64,000 nucleotides of DNA, from positions 1 to 64,000 of the forward strand of contig DAOUBT010000023.1 of NCBI GenBank assembly GCA_034432595.1, in the 5' to 3' direction. Position 1 is the stretch's first letter, and each line of letters begins with the position of its first letter. A program made the position numbers and the translations under genes. Below the pieces are notes generated by a model. The model ran no database searches and was not told where the DNA came from. It worked only from the letters and a program-made list of their open reading frames with translations. This document shows positions 29,867 through 38,478 of the stretch, piece by piece. This stretch comes from DAOTZR01 sp034432595 (lineage in GTDB: Bacteria > Chloroflexota > Anaerolineae > B4-G1 > SLSP01).

Positions 29867-32371
29867 CTAAGCCAGGTTCAGAGAAGCCACATACGCCTTA
29901 ACCGCCTCGGCGGATTCAAGCTGCAGCGCTTGCGCCGCCACGTCCTGCGCCTCCGTCAGGCTTAATTTGCGGATGATGTCCTTAGCTCCAGGGATAGCCG
30001 GCGGATTCATGCTGAACTCATCCAGGCCCAGGCCCAGGAGGATGGGCACCCCCAACGGCATCCCGGCCAGCTCGCCACACAGGCCCACCCAAATGCCGTG
30101 CGCGTGCGCCCCGTCAATCACCTGCTTGATCAGGCGCAGCACAGCGGGATGGAACGGATCGGCCAGGTGCGCCACCTGTGCGTTGGTACGATCAGCCGCC
30201 ATGGTGTACTGACTCAAATCATTGGTGCCGATACTGAAGAAATCCACTTCCTGAGCCAGGCGATCCGCGATCACCGCTGCCGAAGGCACCTCCACCATAA
30301 TACCCGTTTCCATCGTTTCGTCAAAAGGCACTCCCTCCGCCCGCAACTCAGCCTGCACGGCCCGCACGACGGAGCGGAAAGCCCGCGCCTCTTCAACCGT
30401 GGCCACCATCGGCGCCATCACCTTGATATTCCGCCCCGGGCTGGCGCGGAGAATCGCGCGCAACTGCGTCCTGAGCAAATCGCGCCGGTCCAACGTCATG
30501 CGAATGCCGCGCCATCCCAGGAAGGGATTGTCCTCGTGCGGGGCGTTAATGTAAGGTAAAGGCTTATCGCCCCCAATATCCAACGTCCGAATCACCAGAG
30601 GACGCTGTTCAAAGACATCGGCAATCGCTTTGTAGAGCACAAACTGCTCTTCTTCGGAAGGAGCGGATTTGCGGTCAAGATAGAGAAATTCGGTACGCAG
30701 CAGCCCCACGCCTTCCGCGCCGTATTCGAGCGCGCGCCGCGCATCCGCCAGGCCGCGGATATTCGCGACCACCTCCACGCGCTTACCATCGCGCGTGATA
30801 GCGGGGGCCTGCCCACGGGACTTCGCGTCCGCGAGTTTAGCCAGCCACTGCGCACGACGCTGTGCGTACTGCGCCTGCGCGTCCGCATCCGGAGCCACCT
30901 CCACCAGCCCCTGATCGCCATCCACGACGAGCACCGTTCCCGGCTGAATCCGCATCAACTCCGGGCCAAGGCCCGCCACAGCAGGAATATTGAGGGCGCG
31001 CGCCAGAATCGCCGCGTGCGACGTGGCTCCTCCCATCACCGTGGCGATGCCCAGCACTTTGCTGGTGTCAAGTTGAATCGTATCTGAGGGCATCAAATCC
31101 TGTGCCACCAGAATACCAGGCACATCCATCACCGGCAGCGCGCCGCGCGTCTCACCCACAAGATACCGCAACACCTGCTCGCCCACATTGGCCACATCCA
31201 CGGCGCGCGACTGCAAGTAGGGGTCATCCAGCGCCTGGAAATCGGCCACCTGCGTCTGTACCGCCGTCTGCCAGGCCACTTCCGCGTTGATGCGTTCGCT
31301 GCGGATGCGGGTAATGGCCACATCCACCAGGGCCGGGTCCTCTAAGAACAGAAGATGCGCGTCAAAAATAGCGGCCTCATAAGCGCCGGCCTGCTGCTGT
31401 GCGCGCGTGCGCAGCAGCTCAATATCCTTGCGCGCAGCGGCGATCGCAGCCATCAGGCGTTGAATCTCAGCCTCCGGGTCGGTGATGCTGCGTTGAATCA
31501 CGGTCAGGGTTTGCATGTGGTACACATAAGCCGGCCCCAGCGCCACCCCCGGCGCAACGGGGATGCCGCCAAGCTGTCCGGCCTTAAGGCTCAATACGGG
31601 GACGCGCGTCTCGGCTTGCAGGGCAGCCGCTTCCTGCGCAGATTCGCCAAAATTATTGCGCACCAGCGCGGAAAGCGCATCCAGGGCCAGCGTGGCATCC
31701 TCACCTTCGGCGGAAAGGGCAATCTCGTGCCCCTGCAACACCCCCAAAGTCGCCACCTGATTGATACTCTTGGCACTCACCCAGGCCGAGCCGCGCGTCA
31801 CATTGCGCACCAGGACCTTCGCTTTATACCGCCCCGCCGTGCTCACAAACAAAGCTGCCGGACGGGCATGTAGCCCCAGGCGGTTGGTAACCTTGAGCAT
31901 CACTTCCTGTCCCGCCCCGGCCTGTGCCTGCTCCGGCGCCGCCATGCCCGACACATCCGCCACGCCCCGCAACTGCATGACCTTCGCCATCAGCGCGTTT
32001 TGCGCCTCTTCCACCACGGCTTCGATGGGGCTACCCGTCATAATCTGCACGGCAGCAACAATCGCCCCCTCCACCAGAGGGGCCGGGCACAGATGAATCG
32101 AACGCCGCCACTCCGCAGGGATAAACTCCAGGGCCGCTTCCGTGCTCAACAAGGCACTGCCCAAATCCATCAGCATGACCACCCCTTCCGGGCTATAGAC
32201 GGATTCGATGGCAGCTTTGACCTTAAAGGGATCGGTACCGATGGGATTTTCCGGGTTGTCAATGCCACCCGCGGTCGCGATGGGCACTTTACCCTGCGTC
32301 ATCTGCTCAGCCAGCTGACGCACACCCTCGGCCAATTCCGCACTGTGCGAAACAATGACCAATCCAATCAT
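29867..32371 (-). CDS. dhaM: DhaM-HPr-Enzyme I fusion (dihydroxyacetone PTS phosphoryl donor)
   Basis: An 834-residue three-part PTS protein. Residues 1-130 are a mannose-type EIIA (DhaM) with phosphorylatable His9 in VIVSHSAE and the LMDLGSALLST motif. Residues ~155-245 are HPr with His168 in NRLGLHARPAA. Residues ~265-825 are a complete Enzyme I: active His in GGATSHAAILARAL (~455), the PEP-binding FLYLDRKSAPSEEEQ and GGDKPLPY region, and Cys in GLCGELAG. E. coli DhaM carries only the N-terminal half of Enzyme I; here it is full length, so one protein could move phosphate from PEP to DhaL-ADP. Confidence 0.9.
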   Translation of the reverse strand: MIGLVIVSHSAELAEGVRQLAEQMTQGKVPIATAGGIDNPENPIGTDPFKVKAAIESVYSPEGVVMLMDLGSALLSTEAALEFIPAEWRRSIHLCPAPLVEGAIVAAVQIMTGSPIEAVVEEAQNALMAKVMQLRGVADVSGMAAPEQAQAGAGQEVMLKVTNRLGLHARPAALFVSTAGRYKAKVLVRNVTRGSAWVSAKSINQVATLGVLQGHEIALSAEGEDATLALDALSALVRNNFGESAQEAAALQAETRVPVLSLKAGQLGGIPVAPGVALGPAYVYHMQTLTVIQRSITDPEAEIQRLMAAIAAARKDIELLRTRAQQQAGAYEAAIFDAHLLFLEDPALVDVAITRIRSERINAEVAWQTAVQTQVADFQALDDPYLQSRAVDVANVGEQVLRYLVGETRGALPVMDVPGILVAQDLMPSDTIQLDTSKVLGIATVMGGATSHAAILARALNIPAVAGLGPELMRIQPGTVLVVDGDQGLVEVAPDADAQAQYAQRRAQWLAKLADAKSRGQAPAITRDGKRVEVVANIRGLADARRALEYGAEGVGLLRTEFLYLDRKSAPSEEEQFVLYKAIADVFEQRPLVIRTLDIGGDKPLPYINAPHEDNPFLGWRGIRMTLDRRDLLRTQLRAILRASPGRNIKVMAPMVATVEEARAFRSVVRAVQAELRAEGVPFDETMETGIMVEVPSAAVIADRLAQEVDFFSIGTNDLSQYTMAADRTNAQVAHLADPFHPAVLRLIKQVIDGAHAHGIWVGLCGELAGMPLGVPILLGLGLDEFSMNPPAIPGAKDIIRKLSLTEAQDVAAQALQLESAEAVKAYVASLNLA

Positions 32372-32393
32372 AAAAGCCCTCCCGTGATGAGGA

Positions 32394-32918
32394 CTAAGAA
32401 GCCTGCGAAAGCGCGTGCACCAATTCGCGGCAGAAAGCGGGAATATCCTCTACCACCCGGCCCCAGACCAGATTGCCATCGCGGAAAGCGGGTTCATCCA
32501 CCCAAATAGCTCCGGCATTCACCAAATCATCTTTGATACCACGCGAACCGGTTGCGCGGTGACCGCGCACAATACCGGCGGAAGCAAGCACCCAACCGGC
32601 ATGACAGATAGCAGCCACGATCTTCCCTTGTGCATGGATGGCGCGCACCAGATTCAAGACCGCTTCGGAGCGGCGTAGCTTATCCGGCGCCCAACCGCCC
32701 GGCACCACCAGAGCATCCAGCATAGCCGGGTCAACCTGATCAATCAGCACATCCGGTCGTGCGGTCAGGCAATGCTTGCCGCGGAACGTCTCCATCCGGG
32801 TGGCGATAACGGTGACCTCCGCGCCTTCCTCACGCAAACGCATGACCGGCACCCAGAACTCCAAATCCTCAAAGCCTTCATCCACCAGAACACCGATACG
32901 TTTATGCTGTAAAAGCAT
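32394..32918 (-). CDS. DJ-1/PfpI-family protein
   Basis: A 174-residue protein of the DJ-1/PfpI superfamily. The nucleophile elbow is AAICHAGW (Cys ~104 followed by His), and Glu at EGFEDLE (~14-20) is in the expected supporting position. Family members act as proteases, chaperones or glyoxalase III/deglycase-type enzymes. Its place between glycerol-kinase and DHA-phosphotransferase genes, near mgsA, makes methylglyoxal detoxification an attractive but unproven role. Its RBS AAGGAG overlaps the stop of the upstream methyltransferase-like gene. Confidence 0.8.
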   Translation of the reverse strand: MLLQHKRIGVLVDEGFEDLEFWVPVMRLREEGAEVTVIATRMETFRGKHCLTARPDVLIDQVDPAMLDALVVPGGWAPDKLRRSEAVLNLVRAIHAQGKIVAAICHAGWVLASAGIVRGHRATGSRGIKDDLVNAGAIWVDEPAFRDGNLVWGRVVEDIPAFCRELVHALSQAS

Positions 32919-32920
32919 GG

Positions 32921-33514
32921 CTATCTCCTTCTACCAGCCTCGTAACAGGCCGGACAATAGGCAACTTCATAGATGGTGGTCAACACTTCATCCACGTTCA
33001 GGTCCAGAGGGCCAGGGATGAACCCCACCTGCCCGCACGCGCACGCATACCATCCGTGTGTCACCGCCTCAAAAGGGATGCGCGGGGCCTGCAAATCCAC
33101 AAATTCCACATCCAGATGCCAACGCGCATTGGTGATTAAACCGCGCGCCCCTAAAGCCTGTAACTTCTGCATGTAAAGACCGGTATGGCGACAATGCCGC
33201 ATCAGCAACACGCCCACGGTCACATCGTTGGGAAAAGGCCATGCACGGGCGTCATCCACCCGGACAATCAGATTCTCCGGCAGGGGCGCTTCCTGCCGTG
33301 CTTTTTGGATGAGCGCCTCCTGCCATTCAATGGCGTACACTTTGCGGCACAGGTTGGCCATGCGACGCGCCAGACGCAAATCACCGGCGCCGATATCCAC
33401 CACCACATCCGTAGGGCGCAACCAGCTCAGCGCCTGCTGATAGGTGGCTTCATCATAGGGGGCCCACCAGGACTCCCAATCCTGTGCTGTCAGCGATGAA
33501 TCCGGCCCGACCAT
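32921..33514 (-). CDS. SAM-methyltransferase-fold protein with C-terminal Cys cluster
   Basis: A 197-residue protein with a class I methyltransferase-like core: motif I VVVDIGAGDLRLARRM (~37-52) and an acidic residue after strand 2 (YAIEWQ). The C-terminal part contains CACG (~158-161) and CPAC (~189-192), which could form a zinc site. Substrate and activity are unknown. It is embedded in the glycerol operon between the small membrane protein and the DJ-1-like gene with almost no spacing, which suggests a linked function that I cannot name. Confidence 0.6.
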   Translation of the reverse strand: MVGPDSSLTAQDWESWWAPYDEATYQQALSWLRPTDVVVDIGAGDLRLARRMANLCRKVYAIEWQEALIQKARQEAPLPENLIVRVDDARAWPFPNDVTVGVLLMRHCRHTGLYMQKLQALGARGLITNARWHLDVEFVDLQAPRIPFEAVTHGWYACACGQVGFIPGPLDLNVDEVLTTIYEVAYCPACYEAGRRR

Positions 33515-33529
33515 TTAAACTCCCGCGAT

Positions 33530-33799
33530 TCAACGATCCGAGCGCAGGAAGTCTGTTCCGCGAGTGATGATGTTTACCAACAAAGAAATGCCAAAAGCAA
33601 CCCAGACTGCAGCCGCGCTCCCCACACCCCACAAGAGCGCTTCTTTCCACCCTCCTGCTGGCCAGACCTGATAGGCAGTAAACCCTCCAAAAACCAGGCT
33701 TAGGATGCCAATGACCATAAGTCCGGTGCGGAGTTTAATCCAGGGCTTTGGTACAGAAGACTGCTGTTGAGAAGAAGCTTTACGTTTTGATGAACTCAT
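33530..33799 (-). CDS. Small membrane protein, two helices
   Basis: 89 residues: a polar Ser/Lys/Gln-rich N-terminus (~1-22), then two hydrophobic helices (~26-45 and ~53-76). The reading frame extends upstream through the hairpin into glpK; the start at 33799 is chosen because that hairpin separates it from glpK. RBS is poor. No family is recognised. It ends 15 nt before the methyltransferase-like gene. Confidence 0.5.
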   Translation of the reverse strand: MSSSKRKASSQQQSSVPKPWIKLRTGLMVIGILSLVFGGFTAYQVWPAGGWKEALLWGVGSAAAVWVAFGISLLVNIITRGTDFLRSDR

Positions 33800-33816
33800 T
33801 TTATCGCATCTCACTA

Positions 33817-33848
33817 ACGGGGCCGGGTCCGTCCCGGCCCCGTTTTTT
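33817..33848. repeat. Strong GC stem-loop between glpK and downstream genes
   Basis: An 11-12 bp stem (AACGGGGCCGGG / CCCGGCCCCGTT) with a 5-nt loop. Only the plus strand has the T-run (TTTTTT at 33843-33848), antisense to the operon, while the minus strand continues TTAGTG. It may act as partial terminator or 3'-end stabiliser after glpK. Confidence 0.7.
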
Positions 33849-33866
33849 AGCAGAATCTTTAGGAGT

Positions 33867-35378
33867 TTACTCGATCCAGTTGAAGGTGCGCTCAACGGCC
33901 TTGAGCCAGCCCTTGTAGAGCCGAGCGCGCGTCTCCTCGTCCATCTTCGGCTCCCAGGTCTTGTCCACGCCCCAGTTCTGGCGCAGCTCGTCGGTATTCT
34001 TCCAGAAGCCGACGGCCAGACCGGCAGCGTAGGCCGCACCCAACGCCGTCGTTTCGGCCACGGTCGGGCGCACCACCGGCACGCCGAGGATGTCCGCCTG
34101 GAACTGCATCAGCAGCTCGTTGAAGACCATGCCGCCATCCACCTTGAGGGCCTTGAGCTGCACGCCCGAATCCTTGAACATGGCATCCAGCACTTCGCGG
34201 GTCTGATAGGCGGTGGCCTCCAGAGCCGCGCGCGCGATGTGGCCGCGGTTGATGTAGCGCGTGAGGCCGACGATCACGCCGCGCGCATCCGAGCGCCAGT
34301 AGGGCGCGAACAGGCCGGAGAAGGCGGGTACGAAGTAAATGCCGCCGTTGTCCTCAACCGTGCGGGCCAGCGGTTCAACGTCGCTCGACTTCTCGATCAT
34401 CTTCAAGTTGTCGCGCAGCCACTGTACCAGAGCACCGGTGATCGCGATGGAGCCTTCCAGGCAGTACACCGCCGGTTCGTCGTTAAACTTGTAGCCCAGG
34501 GTGGTGAGCAGGCCGGACTTGGAGGGGACGATCTTGGTGCCGGTGTTCATGAGCATGAAGCAGCCCGTGCCGTAGGTGTTCTTGGCCTCGCCGGGGCTGA
34601 AGCAGGTCTGTCCGACCAGCGCCGCCTGCTGATCGCCCAGGTCACCGCAGACGGGAATCTTATCACCGAAAGGCCCATCCACCGGCGTATAGCCGTAAAT
34701 CTTGGTGTCGCTGGAGGGGCGAATCTGCGGCAGCATCTGCCGCGGAATCCCCATGATGTCCAGAATTTCCTGGTCCCAGTCCAGCGTCTCCAGATTCATC
34801 AGCATGGTGCGGCTGGCATTGGAGACATCGGTCACATGAGCACCACCGTTGGGGCCGCCGGTAATCCACCAGATGACCCAGGTGTCAATATTGCCGAAGA
34901 CCGCCTCACCCTTCTCTGCGGCCTCGCGCACGCCCGGCACATTATCCAGAATCCACTTGATCTTGGGGCCGGAGAAGTAAGTCGCCAGCGGCAGCCCTAC
35001 CTTGGGGCGGAAGCGATCCTGCCCACCATCTGCCGCAAGCGCATTGCAGATATCAGCCGTCCGAGTGTCCTGCCAGACGATGGCGTTGTAATAAGGCTCG
35101 CCCGTCTTGGGGTTCCAGACGATGGTGGTCTCGCGCTGATTGGTCACGCCCACCGCCGCAATATCGCCAGGCTCGGCGCCGGCCTTCTCCAGAGCGCCCT
35201 TTACCACATCCTGAGTGCGCGCCCAAATTTCCATGGGATTGTGCTCAACCCAGCCCGGTTTGGGGTAGATTTGCTCATGCTCAAGCTGATGAACACTGAC
35301 CACCTGACCGGCGTGGTTGAAGAGCATGCACCGCGTGCTGGTTGTCCCCTGATCAATTGCTGCTACGTACTTCGCCAT
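33867..35378 (-). CDS. glpK: Glycerol kinase
   Basis: A 503-residue FGGY-family kinase that phosphorylates glycerol to sn-glycerol-3-phosphate. Visible signatures include the N-terminal AIDQGTTSTRCMLF phosphate-binding loop, WVEHNPMEIW (~45), GVTNQRET (~80), NTYGTGCFMLMNTG (~265) and KVDGGMVFNELLMQFQAD (~400). Length equals that of typical bacterial GlpK. It lies between dhaL and a hairpin, with a GGAGG RBS. The operon supplies its substrate through GlpF and consumes its product with the GlpA-like dehydrogenase. Confidence 0.95.
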   Translation of the reverse strand: MAKYVAAIDQGTTSTRCMLFNHAGQVVSVHQLEHEQIYPKPGWVEHNPMEIWARTQDVVKGALEKAGAEPGDIAAVGVTNQRETTIVWNPKTGEPYYNAIVWQDTRTADICNALAADGGQDRFRPKVGLPLATYFSGPKIKWILDNVPGVREAAEKGEAVFGNIDTWVIWWITGGPNGGAHVTDVSNASRTMLMNLETLDWDQEILDIMGIPRQMLPQIRPSSDTKIYGYTPVDGPFGDKIPVCGDLGDQQAALVGQTCFSPGEAKNTYGTGCFMLMNTGTKIVPSKSGLLTTLGYKFNDEPAVYCLEGSIAITGALVQWLRDNLKMIEKSSDVEPLARTVEDNGGIYFVPAFSGLFAPYWRSDARGVIVGLTRYINRGHIARAALEATAYQTREVLDAMFKDSGVQLKALKVDGGMVFNELLMQFQADILGVPVVRPTVAETTALGAAYAAGLAVGFWKNTDELRQNWGVDKTWEPKMDEETRARLYKGWLKAVERTFNWIE

Positions 35379-35411
35379 ACAACCCTCCTGTGAAGTGTGA
35401 ACTGACTGAAT

Positions 35412-36041
35412 TTAAGCTGTAACTGCCTCGTACAAGGCTTTAAGAATCAAGTAAGACGATGTGGCACCAGGGTCCTGATGCCCGATACTGCGTTCAAACA
35501 AGTAGCTTGCCCGCCCCTTTTTGGCCAGCATGGGAATTGTATCCCGCATGCCTTTTTCCGCCGCCAGGACAGCCTGCTCCAGGGCCTGCGTTGTGGTCAT
35601 GCCATCGGCAAGTCCCTTTTTAAGCGCTTCCACGGCAGGGGTCAAGGCATCCACCATGGTCTTATCGCCCAGATTGGCCTTCCCGCGTTGGAGCACACCG
35701 TTCAGGCCATTTTCCAACATGGCTATCAAGTCTGCATCTGATAGCTCATGTTTCCCTTCCACGGCCGCGCCCGCGCGCATAAAGAAGGTCCCATACAGCG
35801 GACCGCCCGCACCGCCAACCGAGCCAAGCAGGGCCATGCCCGTTGTTTTGAGAATGTTGCCGATATCCTTGTCTTCCACTCCAGGCAACTGCGCCATCAC
35901 CTTCTGGAAACCGCGATCCATGTTGATGCCATGATCGGCGTCTCCGATGGCAGCATCCAGGTCGGTGAGATAGGTTTTATTTTCGGCCAACACCTGAGCT
36001 ACGGCGCGGAGCCAGGAAACAATTTGCGCTTTCGTAATCAT
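35412..36041 (-). CDS. dhaL: Dihydroxyacetone kinase subunit DhaL
   Basis: A 209-residue DhaL protein, the ADP-binding subunit that transfers phosphate to DHA bound on DhaK. The Mg-ADP ligands are in LDAAIGDADHGINMDRG (~28-44), with the three conserved Asp/His residues, and GSVGGAGGPLYGTFF (~75-89) and SIGHQDPGATSSYL (~185-198) complete the nucleotide pocket. In PTS-type systems ADP remains bound and is rephosphorylated by DhaM, which fits the dhaM fusion gene downstream. Confidence 0.93.
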   Translation of the reverse strand: MITKAQIVSWLRAVAQVLAENKTYLTDLDAAIGDADHGINMDRGFQKVMAQLPGVEDKDIGNILKTTGMALLGSVGGAGGPLYGTFFMRAGAAVEGKHELSDADLIAMLENGLNGVLQRGKANLGDKTMVDALTPAVEALKKGLADGMTTTQALEQAVLAAEKGMRDTIPMLAKKGRASYLFERSIGHQDPGATSSYLILKALYEAVTA

Positions 36042-36086
36042 GCAGACTCTAAGCCTCCTTCCAACGGTAAATTCATGCCAGATGCA

Positions 36087-37160
36087 TTAGATGCCCCAAC
36101 GCAGACCCGGGGTCTTAACCGGCGCGTCCCACAGGTCCAGCATCTCTTCATTGACCTTGAGCAAGGTGATCGAGAAGCCCTGCATCTCCAGCGAGGTGAT
36201 ATACGGCCCGACCAGGTTGCGCACGATCTTGAGGCCCTTCTTTTCGCAGATTTCCGCCAGCTTGCGATAGATGACGAACAGCTCGGCAATCGGCGTCCCG
36301 CCCATGCTGTTAACAAAGGCAATGACCTGATCACCGGCCGCGAAGGGCGGGTCCACCAGCTCAACTTCGACCCACTCGGCCTTCTCTGCATCCCACTCGC
36401 GCACCTTGCGGGTGTAGCTCCCATCTTCGATGATGCTCAAAGCCATCATTTCGGTGATTTCATCCGCAGGCTTGAGTTTCATCCGCTCGCGCCCCGGTTC
36501 ACCGTGAATGCCAATGCCGATTTCCATCTCATCCTCGCCCAGCTCAAACGTGGGCGAGCCTTTTGCGGGAACGGTGCAGGAAGTCAGGGCCATGCCCATG
36601 CTGCGCCCGTTGATGTTCACCTGCCGGCACAGATCAGCCAAGCGTTTGAGGTCGTATTTGCGCTCCGCCGCCGCACCGACGATTTTCTCGGCCAGCACCG
36701 TTGTTCCTACACCCCGACGGCCCGCCGTGTAGAGGCTATCCTTCACGGCCACATCATCATCAATCAAGATGTTGGCAACCGGAATGCCCTCAGCAAAGGC
36801 CAGTTCAGCCGCCATCTCGAAGTTCATCACGTCCCCGGTGTAGTTCTTGACGATGTAGAGGACGCCCGCGCCGCTGTTGACCTTGCGTGCCGCTTCCAGC
36901 ATCTGATCCGGGGTCGGCGAAGTGAATACCTCACCCGGGCAGGCCGCATCCAGCATCCCCATGCCTACAAAACCACCGTGCATGGGTTCGTGACCGCTGC
37001 CACCACCGGAAATGACCGCCACCTTACCCGCCACCGGCGCATCGGCACGATAGACAAAACGCGGCTCAAGATTGACCTTGATCAGGTCAGGATAGGCCAT
37101 CTCCATACCGAGCAGGCTCTCATTGACGAAATTCTCAACCCGGTTAATCAACTTCTTCAT
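36087..37160 (-). CDS. dhaK: Dihydroxyacetone kinase subunit DhaK
   Basis: A 357-residue DhaK protein that binds dihydroxyacetone covalently as a hemiaminal. The substrate loop ISGGGSGHEPMHGGFVG (~51-67) and the covalent His in EIGIGIHGEPG (~218) are both present. Length matches E. coli DhaK. It precedes dhaL by 45 bp with an AAGGAGG RBS. The product, DHAP, is also the product of the GlpA-like dehydrogenase, so the operon has two entries into triose phosphates. Confidence 0.93.
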   Translation of the reverse strand: MKKLINRVENFVNESLLGMEMAYPDLIKVNLEPRFVYRADAPVAGKVAVISGGGSGHEPMHGGFVGMGMLDAACPGEVFTSPTPDQMLEAARKVNSGAGVLYIVKNYTGDVMNFEMAAELAFAEGIPVANILIDDDVAVKDSLYTAGRRGVGTTVLAEKIVGAAAERKYDLKRLADLCRQVNINGRSMGMALTSCTVPAKGSPTFELGEDEMEIGIGIHGEPGRERMKLKPADEITEMMALSIIEDGSYTRKVREWDAEKAEWVEVELVDPPFAAGDQVIAFVNSMGGTPIAELFVIYRKLAEICEKKGLKIVRNLVGPYITSLEMQGFSITLLKVNEEMLDLWDAPVKTPGLRWGI

Positions 37161-37195
37161 GTCCGTCCTCCTTGCGAACTGATTCCGGTAAAGGA

Positions 37196-37227
37196 GGCCC
37201 TGTTCGACAGGCTCGTCGAACAGGGCC
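37196..37227. repeat. Perfect 13-bp stem-loop between glpF and dhaK
   Basis: GGCCCTGTTCGAC / GTCGAACAGGGCC around the loop AGGCTC. No T-run on either side, so it is probably an mRNA-processing or stability hairpin rather than a terminator. Confidence 0.7.
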
Positions 37228-37237
37228 AGAGATTAAC

Positions 37238-38032
37238 TTATTTCTTTTCCGGCAGGTTGGCCGTCACCAGGACATCATACAGCCACATGCCAACCGGGCC
37301 CGCGATGGCGGGAATGAGGACCGGCGGAATGAGCCAATAGATGCCATCAAAGAGCCCCTTCGTGCCCACCAGCGTACCGAAAATGCGCGGACCCAAGTCA
37401 CGGGCAGGGTTGATGGAGTAACCGCTGGGGCCGCCCAGCGAGAGACCAATCGCCAGGACGGTAAAGCCGACGATGAAGACGCCCAGATTGCCCGTCACAC
37501 CCATGTTCTTCAGATCGCCGCTGGCCAGGATGCCCCACATGAGGACCATCGTGCCAATAAATTCGGCGATGGAGGCGTTCAAGAGCGAATAGCTACCCGT
37601 GGCTGCCGCCCCGGCGCCACCCCAGAAGGTCTGACCAAAAATAGACCCCGGTCCCGTGCACCAGACATTCGGCATCCCAGCCGCCTGCAGGCCTTCCATG
37701 TAGACCAGGTACACGCCCAAAGCGCCCAGGAAGGCACCCAGGAACTGCGCCACAATGTAACCCGGCACTTTCGACCAGGAGAAACCACGCTTGAATGCCA
37801 GCGCCAGGGTCACCGCGGGATTGAGGTGCGCGCCGGAAACGCCGCCCGACACATACACCGCAATGATGACCGCGAACGCCCATCCGATGGTGATGGTATT
37901 CCAGTTGTAGGCCGGGGAAGCCAGACGAGGCGCCAAACCAACATTGGCCACCACACCATCACCCAGCAGAATCAGGATGAAGGTGCCGAAGACCTCGCCG
38001 AGGAACTCCTTCATGCTAAGCGACTTGTTCAT
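37238..38032 (-). CDS. glpF: Glycerol uptake facilitator (aquaglyceroporin)
   Basis: A 264-residue MIP-family channel. Both pore motifs are present: HLNPAVTLAL (~72-81) and SINPARDLGPR (~204-214); the Asp after the second NPAR is typical of glycerol-conducting members. Six helices and two re-entrant half-helices fit the hydropathy. It opens the glycerol/DHA operon behind a long leader. A good AAGGAGG RBS lies 8 nt before the ATG. Confidence 0.93.
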   Translation of the reverse strand: MNKSLSMKEFLGEVFGTFILILLGDGVVANVGLAPRLASPAYNWNTITIGWAFAVIIAVYVSGGVSGAHLNPAVTLALAFKRGFSWSKVPGYIVAQFLGAFLGALGVYLVYMEGLQAAGMPNVWCTGPGSIFGQTFWGGAGAAATGSYSLLNASIAEFIGTMVLMWGILASGDLKNMGVTGNLGVFIVGFTVLAIGLSLGGPSGYSINPARDLGPRIFGTLVGTKGLFDGIYWLIPPVLIPAIAGPVGMWLYDVLVTANLPEKK

Positions 38033-38472
38033 ACCAGAAGCCTCCTTAAAAGTGTGAAAATTGAGATGTCAGGCTGAAGAAAAAAATGGGGGGACACAAA
38101 ACGCATAGAATCGTTTATGCCATAGAGAGGCATCAACCTCATCTTCGGGCTTTCCGTCACCACCTCCTTTCTCTGTCGCCAAGCGGAAAGACGGACCTAT
38201 ACCGTCGTCCAAGCGGGAAGATTAAGCACCCGTGAGAACCTTATCGGAGCAAGGGTGATTTTTCATCGCCCGTGTTTTGTTTGCCTTACTAACAAACACG
38301 AGCGATAAGCGAAACCCTCTATCTGACCCGATCCATACGGGGAAAAACATGGCTCAGCCCATGGACTAACATGGTCTGAAAGAACCGCCAACCACCCAAT
38401 CCACTAAGCCAATAAGACTAAAGAGGTAAACTTTATGTTGAAACTTTTTTAATTCACCTGAATTTTCACACG
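38033..38472 (-). promoter_or_regulatory. ~440-nt leader of the glycerol operon with several hairpins
   Basis: Between the predicted start point (~38472) and glpF there is no convincing gene. The leader contains a long imperfect hairpin (38265-38306, arms ATCGCCCGTGTTTTGTT / AACAAACACGAGCGAT), a GACGG..CCGTC hairpin near 38190-38210 flanked by two copies of CCGCTTGG, a GCATA..TATGC hairpin at 38103-38120, and a free AAAGGAGGTG at about 38161-38170. It does not match any riboswitch class I know. The 38510-38725 stretch beyond the promoter shows nothing. Confidence 0.5.
38451..38464. promoter_or_regulatory. Palindromic operator at +8 to +21 of the glycerol promoter
   Basis: AATTCACCTGAATT has perfect 6-bp arms around a CC/GG centre and lies just downstream of the predicted start point, a classic repressor position. 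A DeoR/GlpR- or sugar-responsive repressor is possible; no regulator gene is adjacent. Confidence 0.55.
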
Positions 38473-38478
38473 CCTTTT

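Noticed and set aside
28817..29965. 382-codon plus-strand frame opposite the GlpA-like gene
   Set aside because: Antisense shadow of a clearly recognised flavoprotein; low-complexity His/Arg-rich translation.
33800..34039. Longer version of the small membrane protein gene starting inside glpK
   Set aside because: It would overlap glpK by many codons and include the GC hairpin; the N-terminal part is Arg/Pro-rich shadow sequence.
38029..38160. 43-codon frame in the glycerol leader whose stop overlaps the glpF start
   Set aside because: The GTG start is only 2 nt from the GGAGG, too close for translation, and the peptide has no recognisable features; better treated as leader sequence.
38033..38472. 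Known riboswitch in the glycerol leader (fluoride, SAM, c-di-GMP, glycine classes considered)
   Set aside because: Short motif similarities such as GGCATAAACG do not extend to the conserved cores of these classes.
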